Shown: positions 6,183 through 13,237 of the stretch, in pieces
Layout of the letters: each line of letters begins with the position of its first letter
Numbering within the stretch: the first letter of the stretch is position 1
NCBI GenBank assembly: GCA_049301455.1
Contig: JBAQKY010000006.1
Coordinates: 1-20,578, forward strand
Source of the DNA: JAUYMM01 sp049301455
Lineage (GTDB): Bacteria > Patescibacteriota > Microgenomatia > UBA8517
Direction of reading: 5' to 3'
Length of the DNA stretch: 20,578 nt
Notes under the pieces: model-generated
Databases searched by the model: none
Told to the model about the DNA's origin: nothing
What the model saw: only the letters and a program-made list of their open reading frames with translations
Position numbers and translations under genes: made by a program

Positions 6183-6210
6183 ATTATAGGGTATATTTCT
6201 ATATTTGCAA
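6183..6210 (-). promoter_or_regulatory. Promoter of the zinc-ribbon gene
   Basis: TTGCAA (6210-6205), 16 bases, TATAAT (6188-6183). The predicted start is near 6176, almost on the ATG at 6173. Confidence 0.6.
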
Positions 6211-6219
6211 TATTTAAAG

Positions 6220-6225
6220 TATAAT
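6220..6225 (+). promoter_or_regulatory. -10 element of tRNA-Trp
   Basis: TATAAT at 6220-6225 predicts a start near 6232, about 12 bases before the tRNA. The -35 region (near 6197-6202) is poor. Confidence 0.5.
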
Positions 6226-6243
6226 TCAAAATATCAGTAATTT

Positions 6244-6314
6244 AGGGCTGTAGTTAAGTGGTATAACAGGGGACTCCAAATCCTCTATCGGGGGTCCGAT
6301 TCCCTCCAGCCCTG
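6244..6314 (+). tRNA. tRNA-Trp (anticodon CCA)
   Basis: The acceptor AGGGCTG pairs with CAGCCCT (6307-6313) and the discriminator is G6314, as usual for bacterial tRNA-Trp. The anticodon stem GGGGA/TCCTC surrounds CTCCAAA, giving CCA. The 3' CCA is not encoded. In many bacteria tRNA-Trp lies between rpmG and secE; it keeps that relative order here. The standard anticodon and the use of TGA as a stop both speak against UGA recoding. Confidence 0.95.
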
Positions 6315-6331
6315 CAAATTTTGGTAATTAA

Positions 6332-6787
6332 CTATCTCTCGAGGTTGGTTTTTTTAACCAATTTAGCAACATAAACAATTTTTCTAAGTTCCCCATCTTC
6401 ACCTTCAATCTCACTAGATCCTGTAAGCTTCTGATACTCTGCCAAATAAGTAGACAAAGCTTCTTGTGCTTCTTTTAAATCATTCTTAAGCTCGTCTACT
6501 TTACTACTTGCCATTTTGCCTTCAGGAGTTGAAAGAATTTCCTTTTTTATTGTTGATTTTTTCTTGCTAGCCTCTTTAGCTTCATTATCTGCAAGTTGAT
6601 ATTTCTCGTTATTATTAAGAAGATCACTAAGCATTTCCTTCACGGGTTTTAAATCTTCTTTGACTCGGGCTATACGGGATATTAGAGTTTTTATGAGTGA
6701 CTCAACTGAAAGCTGGGTTCTAACGGTATCTGGAACGATATCTATTACTTCTGTGTCCAATTCGTTTGATTGTATATTGTCATCCAT
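6332..6787 (-). CDS. Coiled-coil hypothetical protein
   Basis: The protein has 151 residues, acidic at both ends. Residues about 30-120 are strongly helical and charged with heptad-like spacing (ISRIARVKEDLKPVKEMLSD, then VDELKNDLKEAQEALSTYLA), suggesting a long antiparallel coiled coil or helical hairpin. There is no Cys, membrane segment or known motif. The C terminus (GELRKIVYVAKLVKKTNLER) is basic. The upstream signals are weak: TTGTTG and TTAATT with 17 bases between, close to the ATG at 6787. It lies between tRNA-Trp and gmd on the - strand; there is a 72-base gap to gmd, so read-through is possible. The function is unknown. Confidence 0.65.
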   Translation of the reverse strand: MDDNIQSNELDTEVIDIVPDTVRTQLSVESLIKTLISRIARVKEDLKPVKEMLSDLLNNNEKYQLADNEAKEASKKKSTIKKEILSTPEGKMASSKVDELKNDLKEAQEALSTYLAEYQKLTGSSEIEGEDGELRKIVYVAKLVKKTNLER

Positions 6788-6859
6788 GTCTTAATTAAGT
6801 TACACAAATTTCTTACAACAAGCAATAAGCTATCTAATAAAATTAAAATATACTTGAGG

Positions 6860-7867
6860 CTACTTTAGTCTTGCAACATTTGCATCTACCATCATTTTTA
6901 CTAGATCCTTGAATTTTGTTTTTGGAACCCAACCTAAAATTTTTTTTGCTTTGGCTGGATTACCTACTAATGGTCCTGTTTCTGTTGGCCTGATAAATCT
7001 TTTGTCTACTGTTACATAGTCTTCATAATTTAAACCTACATATTTAAAGGCTACGTCACACAACTCTCTAATTGTGTGTGTCTCCCCTGTTGCTAGTACA
7101 AAATCATCTGGAGTTTTAGCTTGCATCATTAAATACATTCCTTCTACATAATCACCTGCAAAACCCCAATCTCTTTTTGCTTCTAAGTTTCCTAGCGCTA
7201 CCTTTCTATTTTTAAATATTGGTTCACCTTCTTCATTTAAATATTCTGAAGTTTTAATTCCAAGTTTTGCACAAGCTGCTGCGTATGTTACTTTTTGTGT
7301 AATGAAACCTAAATGTCTACGTGGTGATTCATGATTAAAAAGTATTCCATTTGTTGCAAACATGTTATAACTCTCTCTGTAAATTTTAGTTACTGCATAT
7401 GCGTAAAGCTTTGCTGCTGCATATGGATTCGCAGGGTTAAATGGAGTGGTTTCAGTTTGTGGTACTTCTCTAACCCAACCAAACATTTCAGAACTACTAG
7501 CTTGATAGAATTTTGTTTTTGGATTTACATCAAGTGTTGCATCCAATACTCTATGCGCTCCAATTCCAGTAATTTCTGCTGTGTGGATTGGCTGTTTAAA
7601 ACTTTCAGATGGATGAGATTGTGATGCTAGATTATAAACTTCATCAGGTTCTACCTTTTGTATAATTTCCCGTAGTGACACAGGATCTAACAAATCACCT
7701 TGAAATAATTTTAAATCATCTTGGATGCGGCCTATGTTTGCATAACTCTCATGCGAAGTCTTTCTAACAATTCCGGAAACGGAGTATCCTTTTTTAAGAA
7801 GAAACTCAGCCAAATATGAACCGTCTTGTCCCGTTATTCCAGTAATTAATGCTTTCTTTTTTGACAC
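6860..7867 (-). CDS. gmd: GDP-mannose 4,6-dehydratase
   Basis: The protein has 335 residues, an extended short-chain dehydrogenase. It converts GDP-mannose to GDP-4-keto-6-deoxymannose, the precursor of GDP-fucose, GDP-rhamnose and related sugars. The NAD(P) loop is GITGQDGSYLAE (10-21). The active site has SSSEMFG (124-130) and NPYAAAK (Tyr149, Lys153), followed by the family-typical NHESPRR (178-184), TQKVT and NLEAKRDWGFAGDYVEGM. The start is a GTG at 7867, 10 bases after the stop of the ligase-like gene, so the two are probably co-transcribed and perhaps translationally coupled. The next biosynthetic gene (reductase or epimerase such as fcl or rmd) is not in the window. The family call is secure. 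A related dehydratase with another substrate is the main alternative. Confidence 0.9.
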   Translation of the reverse strand: MSKKKALITGITGQDGSYLAEFLLKKGYSVSGIVRKTSHESYANIGRIQDDLKLFQGDLLDPVSLREIIQKVEPDEVYNLASQSHPSESFKQPIHTAEITGIGAHRVLDATLDVNPKTKFYQASSSEMFGWVREVPQTETTPFNPANPYAAAKLYAYAVTKIYRESYNMFATNGILFNHESPRRHLGFITQKVTYAAACAKLGIKTSEYLNEEGEPIFKNRKVALGNLEAKRDWGFAGDYVEGMYLMMQAKTPDDFVLATGETHTIRELCDVAFKYVGLNYEDYVTVDKRFIRPTETGPLVGNPAKAKKILGWVPKTKFKDLVKMMVDANVARLK

Positions 7868-7877
7868 GTAACAAAGT

Positions 7878-8852
7878 CTACACTATCAATGCAAGTAAAA
7901 TCCAATGAACAACAGATATTGGTTGAAACATTGAATAAACCATGAACGACAAAAGAACCTGCCTCCTCTCAAAACTTATACTTTTAAAAACTTCACATAA
8001 AAACATAACAAAGAAACATAATCCAACTAAACCTGACCAGATTGTAATATCTAAAAACAAATTGTGAGCTCTATCTATTCTCAAGTTCAGAAGTGGCATG
8101 TTTTTTTCTAAAAACTTCTTGTCATACTGTACTTCATTACTCTCTGCCCCATGTCCCAAAATTGGTTTATCCTTGATAATTTCAATTGCATGCTTCCAAA
8201 TAACTCCCCTGCTTTCAAATTGAGAATTTGTATTAATCGGTTTAGCAATAAAAGCAACCACAACGATAGAAACAATCAAAAATATGTTTATCTTCTTAAA
8301 GACATATGGTAATAATGCCAAAAATCCAGATTTTGAAAAATTAATCAGAATGCCAATAATTGGAACTGTTAAAAACAGCTTTGGGAAAGAGATAGCTACA
8401 AAATAAATTCCAATTGCAATAAAACCCGCTACAGCATTTATCTCTCCAATTGTTCCGAGTTTAAAACCAAAAACTACAAACAAAGCCTCTATTAAAACTG
8501 AAACCGCAACATATTTATATAAAGTAGTTTTTTGCTTTTGGGTCAATATATTTAAATATTTAATTACTAGATAAAATCCAAAGAAAAAAATTAATCCTTG
8601 ATGCCTATAGCTTCCACCCAAAATTGAAGTTACTGGATCATTACCTAGTAGACCTGAAACTAATAATGTAAGTAACCACAGCAAATAGTAACGATCCCAC
8701 TTGTAAAAAGTTATTTTTTTGAAATTTATGATTAAAACAATTGTCAAAATGAAACTTAAAATTAAAAATGCAAAAACTTTGGGTACTTCAAATTGATAAT
8801 TTATAACAATTAGTGGAATTGCTGCAATAAAAATAGTCAATATATTATGCAT
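7878..8852 (-). CDS. O-antigen ligase/polymerase-like (Wzy_C/WaaL) membrane protein
   Basis: The protein has 324 residues with about ten membrane segments, including VFAFLILSFILTIVLIINF (27-44) and the C-terminal pair at 270-285 and 303-324. The large outside loop between the last segments has the family pattern: ESRGVIWKHAIEII (Arg215, Trp219), ILGHGAES (231-238) and RAHNLFLD (His263). Such proteins join undecaprenyl-linked glycans to an acceptor or to each other, and some are protein O-glycosyltransferases. At 324 residues it is shorter than most (about 400-450) and ends right after the last segment. The ATG at 8852 is leaderless: TATACT (8864-8859) ends 6 bases upstream. It precedes gmd, supporting a role in deoxysugar-containing surface glycan, possibly on the nearby Thr-rich secreted proteins. 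Confidence 0.82.
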   Translation of the reverse strand: MHNILTIFIAAIPLIVINYQFEVPKVFAFLILSFILTIVLIINFKKITFYKWDRYYLLWLLTLLVSGLLGNDPVTSILGGSYRHQGLIFFFGFYLVIKYLNILTQKQKTTLYKYVAVSVLIEALFVVFGFKLGTIGEINAVAGFIAIGIYFVAISFPKLFLTVPIIGILINFSKSGFLALLPYVFKKINIFLIVSIVVVAFIAKPINTNSQFESRGVIWKHAIEIIKDKPILGHGAESNEVQYDKKFLEKNMPLLNLRIDRAHNLFLDITIWSGLVGLCFFVMFLCEVFKSISFERRQVLLSFMVYSMFQPISVVHWILLALIV

Positions 8853-8889
8853 ATTGACAGTATAAGTTATAGAGAACTAATATGAATAT
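8853..8889. promoter_or_regulatory. 37-base divergent double promoter with two leaderless starts
   Basis: For the + gene: TTGACA (8854-8859), 18 bases, TAATAT (8878-8883), six bases, ATG 8890. For the - gene: TTCATA (8886-8881), 16 bases, TATACT (8864-8859), six bases, ATG 8852. The two promoters interlock within 37 bases and leave no room for 5' UTRs or ribosome binding sites. Confidence 0.7.
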
Positions 8890-10434
8890 ATGGACTTCGT
8901 GAAAAACTTTAAAAGTTTGCCTGCAAAAACAAAAAACTTAATGAGCCTTGGTATTATCATAGCCTTAGTTGTTGCTCTTCCTCTCTTCGTCTGGGCCTTA
9001 ACAAATCTTAACTTTAATCAAAAGGAGAGGGCTGCTACAGGAGAACCTCCAATCAATCATCCAGCATACTGGAATACTGGTGACGTAACCATATCAGCAG
9101 ATGACTTTTACGTGATAATTGCAGGTGAATACTATTTCGCAAACGATTCAAGTGTAATTGCAAACACTGTAGCCATCGATGCAAACACTTTGCAGACAGA
9201 TATAGTGACACAAGAGCACAACAGAAACACTTCACTAAGAATAATTTTCAAAAAAGGTAATGGCCAATGGTGGGCAGAGAGCATCGAAGGTAGAATCGAC
9301 GGCAATCAATTTGTGACATATAATGGACCTTTTATTAATTACACAGTTGGATACCCATACACATTAGATGGTGAACGTTATTTTGAATTCACAGATCCAT
9401 ATAACTCTTCCGAAAAAGGTATTATTTTTGTAACAAATCTTTTCGTCAATGCATTTACTTCAGTAACTCCTCCACCAACGACACCTGGAAACTCACAGTG
9501 TAGTCAAGGATGCCAAAGTAATAATGATTGTGTTTCTGGCTTAGTGTGTTTTATACCAAGTAATCAATCTTCGGGGTCATGTAAAAATCCTCAATGCACT
9601 AGCGATGCAGATTGCTCTTGTGCAATTGCAAAAACTATTACATGCCAACAGCCATTTAACGATGCTTTTAATACTGCTGATCAGTATGGAACTCCTGATT
9701 CGAATGTCTGGGAGACTACCTCACCAGGAAATGTATATGTTAGAAACGACACCGACGAATTAATAATATCTATTCCAGTTAACACCGAAGCATCACATGC
9801 ACTACGTTCCCTAGATATAGTTAAAGACGGGGAAAATTTTCAAACCGAAGTTGATGTTAATACATTTCTCACTGGACTTACCAACCCAAATGACTTGGCA
9901 ACAGCTGAGCTAAAAGCATATAACAACGACTCAAATTATTTTACCATTAGATGGGTTCGATGGATGGATAACTCAGGCCAACATTCTAAAATAAATCTTT
10001 GGTCCACAGTTGCAGGTCAAACAACTCAAAATCAAGGCGTTGATATACCTTCTGGGTCAACACCAAAATTAAAATTAGTTAGATCTAACGGACAAAAAAT
10101 GATTGGATATTATGATTTGGGAAGTGGATACATCAAACTTGGAGAAATGTCGGGTGTTTATGCTGGACCTGTGAGACCAACTCTTTTCGCTTACAAAAGA
10201 GGCGTCGAAAGTTCATATGTTTCTTTTGATAATTTTAAATTTGGATGTATAACACCAGATATTAATAGAAGTGGTGATATAAATGGTGATGGGAAAGTAA
10301 ACATAGTTGACATAGGAATCGTTGTAGAAAACTATGGATCCACTGATCCAAACCTAAATGGAGCAGATGTCAGTGGTGATGGGAAAGTAAACATAGTTGA
10401 CATAGGAATAATAATAGATAATTATATATATTAG
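8890..10434 (+). CDS. Secreted dockerin protein with Cys-rich and lectin-like domains
   Basis: The protein has 514 residues. Residues 17-38 form a signal or anchor segment ending LPLFVW (30-35), followed by FNQKERAA. Residues 60-190 are a beta-rich domain of unknown family. Residues 204-244 hold eight cysteines (C-x3-C-x5-C-x5-C-x10-C-x4-C-x5-C-x-C), a spacing shared with the next protein. Residues 250-453 look like a concanavalin/LamG-type jelly roll with probable glycan-binding strands (YVSFDNFKFGC). Residues 459-514 are a type I dockerin with two calcium loops, D463-N465-D467-N471-D474 and D493-S495-D497-N501-D504. It probably docks to the cohesin encoded 3 bases downstream. The ATG at 8890 is set by a promoter that makes the mRNA leaderless. 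No catalytic site is recognised, so a binding role is inferred. Confidence 0.82.
   Translation: MDFVKNFKSLPAKTKNLMSLGIIIALVVALPLFVWALTNLNFNQKERAATGEPPINHPAYWNTGDVTISADDFYVIIAGEYYFANDSSVIANTVAIDANTLQTDIVTQEHNRNTSLRIIFKKGNGQWWAESIEGRIDGNQFVTYNGPFINYTVGYPYTLDGERYFEFTDPYNSSEKGIIFVTNLFVNAFTSVTPPPTTPGNSQCSQGCQSNNDCVSGLVCFIPSNQSSGSCKNPQCTSDADCSCAIAKTITCQQPFNDAFNTADQYGTPDSNVWETTSPGNVYVRNDTDELIISIPVNTEASHALRSLDIVKDGENFQTEVDVNTFLTGLTNPNDLATAELKAYNNDSNYFTIRWVRWMDNSGQHSKINLWSTVAGQTTQNQGVDIPSGSTPKLKLVRSNGQKMIGYYDLGSGYIKLGEMSGVYAGPVRPTLFAYKRGVESSYVSFDNFKFGCITPDINRSGDINGDGKVNIVDIGIVVENYGSTDPNLNGADVSGDGKVNIVDIGIIIDNYIY
10284..10409 (+). repeat. 36-bp perfect direct repeat inside the dockerin
   Basis: Bases 10284-10319 and 10374-10409 are identical over 36 positions, 90 bases apart. 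Each encodes a calcium loop and following helix (GDGKVNIVDIGI). Identity extends to silent positions, pointing to recent duplication or gene conversion. Confidence 0.9.
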
Positions 10435-10437
10435 AGT

Positions 10438-11493
10438 ATGAAAAATAACAAAATGTTAAATAAAATCTTATTAGGATTTGCAGGTCTATTTCTCTTAGTC
10501 TTTGGACTTATAGCTGGAGCTATACTTGTCAAACAAAACCAAAATATGAATGAAGATGCTGCACCTGCATCAAGCGTTTATCTATCCCCTAGTTCACAAC
10601 AAGTTGGACAAAATAACAATTTTAATTTCAACGTCAAAATAAATACCGCTGAAAACTTGATGAGTGGAGTAGATCTAAGAATTAAGTTCGATAAAAATAT
10701 TTTTGAAATAGTATCACTTGAAAAAGGTGAAAATATATCAGATTTTGACAATATTCTAGCCTCAGATACAGGAAATAGTACTGGGGAAATAAAATATATA
10801 GCTTTTACATTAGACAAAAGCAAGGCAATTCATGGCAACAACCTTGACCTACTTAAAATTAATGCAAAAGTAAAGAGTGATGCGCCTAAAGCAATGTACA
10901 CACTTGGATTTGGAGACCTAACTGCCGCTTCTGGACTTACTGAGTCAGAAAATATTATTACCGGTATGGATTCTGCCTTTATCACTGTCATTGACCATAC
11001 AGACACTGATAGTACATATGTTGAAGGTGAACCTAATAGCTGTGGTGGAACATGTGGTAGCAATAATAATTGTAAAGCTAATTTATATTGTTACCAAGGT
11101 TTTTGTAGAAACCCAATCTGTTCAACAGAAACAGATTGTGACTGTTCTGTAACTGCAACAACTGCACCAACAACTAAACCTGTTACAACAATTAAATCTG
11201 GAGCAACGACTACTAAGAAAACAGCAACACCAAAATCAACAGCTAAAGGTTCACCAAAAGCTACTCCTAACTATACAGGTGGCATGACACTGATCGATAA
11301 ACCAAACGATCTAACAAGAGATGACTCTGATACTCAAGATGAAAACATTGCACCAGAAAATATGTTCTTAACAAGATACGCAATGTTTATAGTTGGTGGA
11401 TTTGTAATATTTGCAATAATTGCAATTATTTATGCAATCAAGAAAAAGAGAGAGACAAATATTCCACACATCACTCCTCCCACAAACATCTAG
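10438..11493 (+). CDS. Membrane-anchored cohesin protein (surface scaffold)
   Basis: The protein has 351 residues. An N-terminal hydrophobic segment (9-31) serves as signal or anchor. Residues 46-186 are a cohesin domain: VYLSPSSQQV opening strand, FNFNVKINTAENLMSGVDLR, IKFDKNIFEIV, a TGEIKYIAFTL strand, and LLKINAKVKS followed by YTLGFGD. Cohesins bind dockerins through calcium-stabilised contacts. Residues 202-236 carry an eight-Cys module with the same spacing as in the upstream protein. A Thr/Pro/Lys-rich linker follows (237-280), then a C-terminal membrane segment (315-334) and a basic tail KKKRE with a short cytoplasmic end. There is a single cohesin, so it anchors one partner at a time. 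The start is 3 bases after the upstream stop, without a Shine-Dalgarno sequence, so the genes form an operon. The linker is probably exposed and could be glycosylated. Confidence 0.85.
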   Translation: MKNNKMLNKILLGFAGLFLLVFGLIAGAILVKQNQNMNEDAAPASSVYLSPSSQQVGQNNNFNFNVKINTAENLMSGVDLRIKFDKNIFEIVSLEKGENISDFDNILASDTGNSTGEIKYIAFTLDKSKAIHGNNLDLLKINAKVKSDAPKAMYTLGFGDLTAASGLTESENIITGMDSAFITVIDHTDTDSTYVEGEPNSCGGTCGSNNNCKANLYCYQGFCRNPICSTETDCDCSVTATTAPTTKPVTTIKSGATTTKKTATPKSTAKGSPKATPNYTGGMTLIDKPNDLTRDDSDTQDENIAPENMFLTRYAMFIVGGFVIFAIIAIIYAIKKKRETNIPHITPPTNI

Positions 11494-11505
11494 TACAAAT
11501 AAACA

Positions 11506-11534
11506 TTGACACTTTTATATTGCATAGTTAACAT
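11506..11534 (+). promoter_or_regulatory. Promoter of the dockerin protease gene
   Basis: TTGACA (11506-11511), 17 bases, TAACAT (11529-11534). The predicted start near 11541 leaves about 8 bases before the ATG at 11549. Confidence 0.5.
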
Positions 11535-11548
11535 GAAGATGTGTTACT

Positions 11549-13018
11549 ATGAAAAAATTTTTAGGTCTGGGATTAATTGCAATTTTACTTCCCCTTTTTG
11601 TTTGGACAGTTATTAATATTACGTTTAACATAAGAGAGAAAGCATCAACTCAAGACTACATACCGCCATTTCCTCCCCACGAAGGAGTTTCAGCAGCTCC
11701 ATTCCGTATACTTTTTATCAATATCAATAACGCACCTCATTTTGATGCTATAGTTGATGGATCAATAAATAATAAATTTAAATCGATAACACCTTATAAA
11801 GAAAATATCGATTTAATTGCTTTTTATAAAATAAATATTAACTTCGACGAACCTATCGAAAATATTTGTAGTGAAACAGGCATTGCTGGTTCATCGGGTT
11901 ATGCCTGCGATTCATCAAAAATATTTTCGAAAATAACTGCAGATTATCCGAATTTCAAACAAAATGAATTCATACCCATTGCGCTAGTAGAAACCACCTG
12001 GGGCGGAAGTTCTGGACAACTGGTAACTGTAGGAGTCTATCCGAATTCAGATGAACAGACAACAGTTATTAACAGTTCAAATACAATAATACATGAAGTT
12101 AGTCATCAATTTGGATTACTCGATTATGCAATGGGATATATAAAATATGACGGCTCTCCAAATTTTTTGTGGGATCCCCAATATATGAATAGTTTTTACA
12201 ATTTAGACAATGCAGGTTGTGATAAATGGTGTAGTAACCATAAACCAGTATCTGAATACAATTCGTCATGTTTAAACATTACCGACAAACAATCATGTAT
12301 TACACACAGCAGGTCTCAGCCTGGCGGTTCAGGAGATTATTGTATTGATGGAGCTTGCTGTATATGGTCAGATACTCCATTTGAATACTTCAATTCAAAA
12401 TGCGCACCATTGATGGGCAAGGAAGACATTGGTTTACAATGTATACCTCAGACTGGTTGTTATTTTGGAGCTTCATACAGCCATTATTCATGGAAGCCTA
12501 CTAACGAAAATCAAACCGTTTTATTGTCTGGTGACGGTGTTTTAGATAAAGTATCTGAAAGACACATTGAAAGCGTCTTTAGGTGTTGCATGAACTCAAA
12601 TTATCAATCCGCCCTGACAGAACACCTAGATTGTCAACAATTTAAAAATGAATACCAATCATTTTTAGGAAGTAATATGGTTAATGAAATTGGGTACTGT
12701 TCTTTTAACCAAACAGCAGAAACTGCAACACCTACACCAACAAAGATCAGCGTTGCTACGCCAACCCCTACAACATCACCAACAACGGCACCGACAACAA
12801 TCCCAACAACAACTTCTACTCCAACACCGACAACAGAATCTCCTGTCATAAAACTTGGCGATATAAACAATGACGGAAGTGTAAATACTGTCGACATTGA
12901 AATTATCATAAATAATTATGGATCTTATGATCCAAACTCAAACATAGCAGATATAAATAATGACAACCAAATAAATATTGTTGATATTGGGATAATAATA
13001 GATAATTACGAACAGTAG
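11549..13018 (+). CDS. Secreted metzincin-like zinc protease with C-terminal dockerin
   Basis: The protein has 489 residues. The signal segment (3-22) contains LPLFVW followed by FNIREKAS, the same motif as in the protein encoded at 8890. The catalytic domain has HEVSHQFGLLD: zinc ligands His182 and His186, catalytic Glu183, and Asp192 in the third-ligand position. A Met at 213 (DPQYMNSFY) fits the Met-turn of metzincins. A Cys-rich region (224-385, with pairs such as ACC and RCC) may be a substrate or disulfide domain. A Thr/Pro linker (391-431) leads to a dockerin with calcium loops D438-N440-D442-N446-D449 and D468-N470-D472-N476-D479. It probably attaches to the cohesin encoded just upstream. 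The gene has its own promoter. The exact peptidase family (M11/gametolysin-like or other) cannot be fixed by eye. Confidence 0.82.
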   Translation: MKKFLGLGLIAILLPLFVWTVINITFNIREKASTQDYIPPFPPHEGVSAAPFRILFININNAPHFDAIVDGSINNKFKSITPYKENIDLIAFYKININFDEPIENICSETGIAGSSGYACDSSKIFSKITADYPNFKQNEFIPIALVETTWGGSSGQLVTVGVYPNSDEQTTVINSSNTIIHEVSHQFGLLDYAMGYIKYDGSPNFLWDPQYMNSFYNLDNAGCDKWCSNHKPVSEYNSSCLNITDKQSCITHSRSQPGGSGDYCIDGACCIWSDTPFEYFNSKCAPLMGKEDIGLQCIPQTGCYFGASYSHYSWKPTNENQTVLLSGDGVLDKVSERHIESVFRCCMNSNYQSALTEHLDCQQFKNEYQSFLGSNMVNEIGYCSFNQTAETATPTPTKISVATPTPTTSPTTAPTTIPTTTSTPTPTTESPVIKLGDINNDGSVNTVDIEIIINNYGSYDPNSNIADINNDNQINIVDIGIIIDNYEQ

Positions 13019-13159
13019 TTACGGTAACAACCTTAAATCTTTCATAGTATATAGTCTTGTAAATACTAAGCGGCTTTGGCTTTTAAACATTTCATATTTA
13101 TAGTATGAATATTCTATGTTAAGAGATTCAACAACAGTATTCATTACACGGATACTTTA

Positions 13160-13168
13160 TGTTATAAT
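13160..13168 (+). promoter_or_regulatory. Extended -10 promoter of rpsU-secE-nusG
   Basis: TGtTATAAT (13160-13168) is a full extended -10. The predicted start is near 13175, giving a leader of about 63 bases. The -35 region (TTCATT, 13140-13145) is weak. Confidence 0.6.
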
Positions 13169-13193
13169 GGTCCGTGATGCTATTTAAAGTAAC

Positions 13194-13223
13194 CAGTAAA
13201 TATTCATTTACTGTGGAAGGAGG
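13194..13223 (+). promoter_or_regulatory. rpsU leader: hairpin followed by a strong Shine-Dalgarno sequence
   Basis: CAGTAAAT (13194-13201) and ATTTACTG (13206-13213) form a perfect 8-bp hairpin with an ATTC loop. GGAAGGAGG (13215-13223) follows directly. The gap from the SD to the ATG at 13238 is 14 bases, longer than the usual 5-9. Most genes in this window have no SD, so this leader looks regulatory. Confidence 0.6.
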
Positions 13224-13237
13224 CGATTTTTTACACT

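Noticed and set aside
6344..6361. Terminator (TTGGTT/AACCAA hairpin) after tRNA-Trp
   Set aside because: It lies inside the coding end of the - strand coiled-coil gene, the T-run is in the loop, and the stem is short.
12721..12840. Thr/Pro linker as a CRISPR-like or tandem DNA repeat
   Set aside because: The units are irregular and explained by low-complexity protein sequence; there are no spacers of constant length.
12634..12909. Antisense frame rich in Val and Gly in the protease linker
   Set aside because: Its composition is the reverse reading of the Thr/Pro repeat codons.
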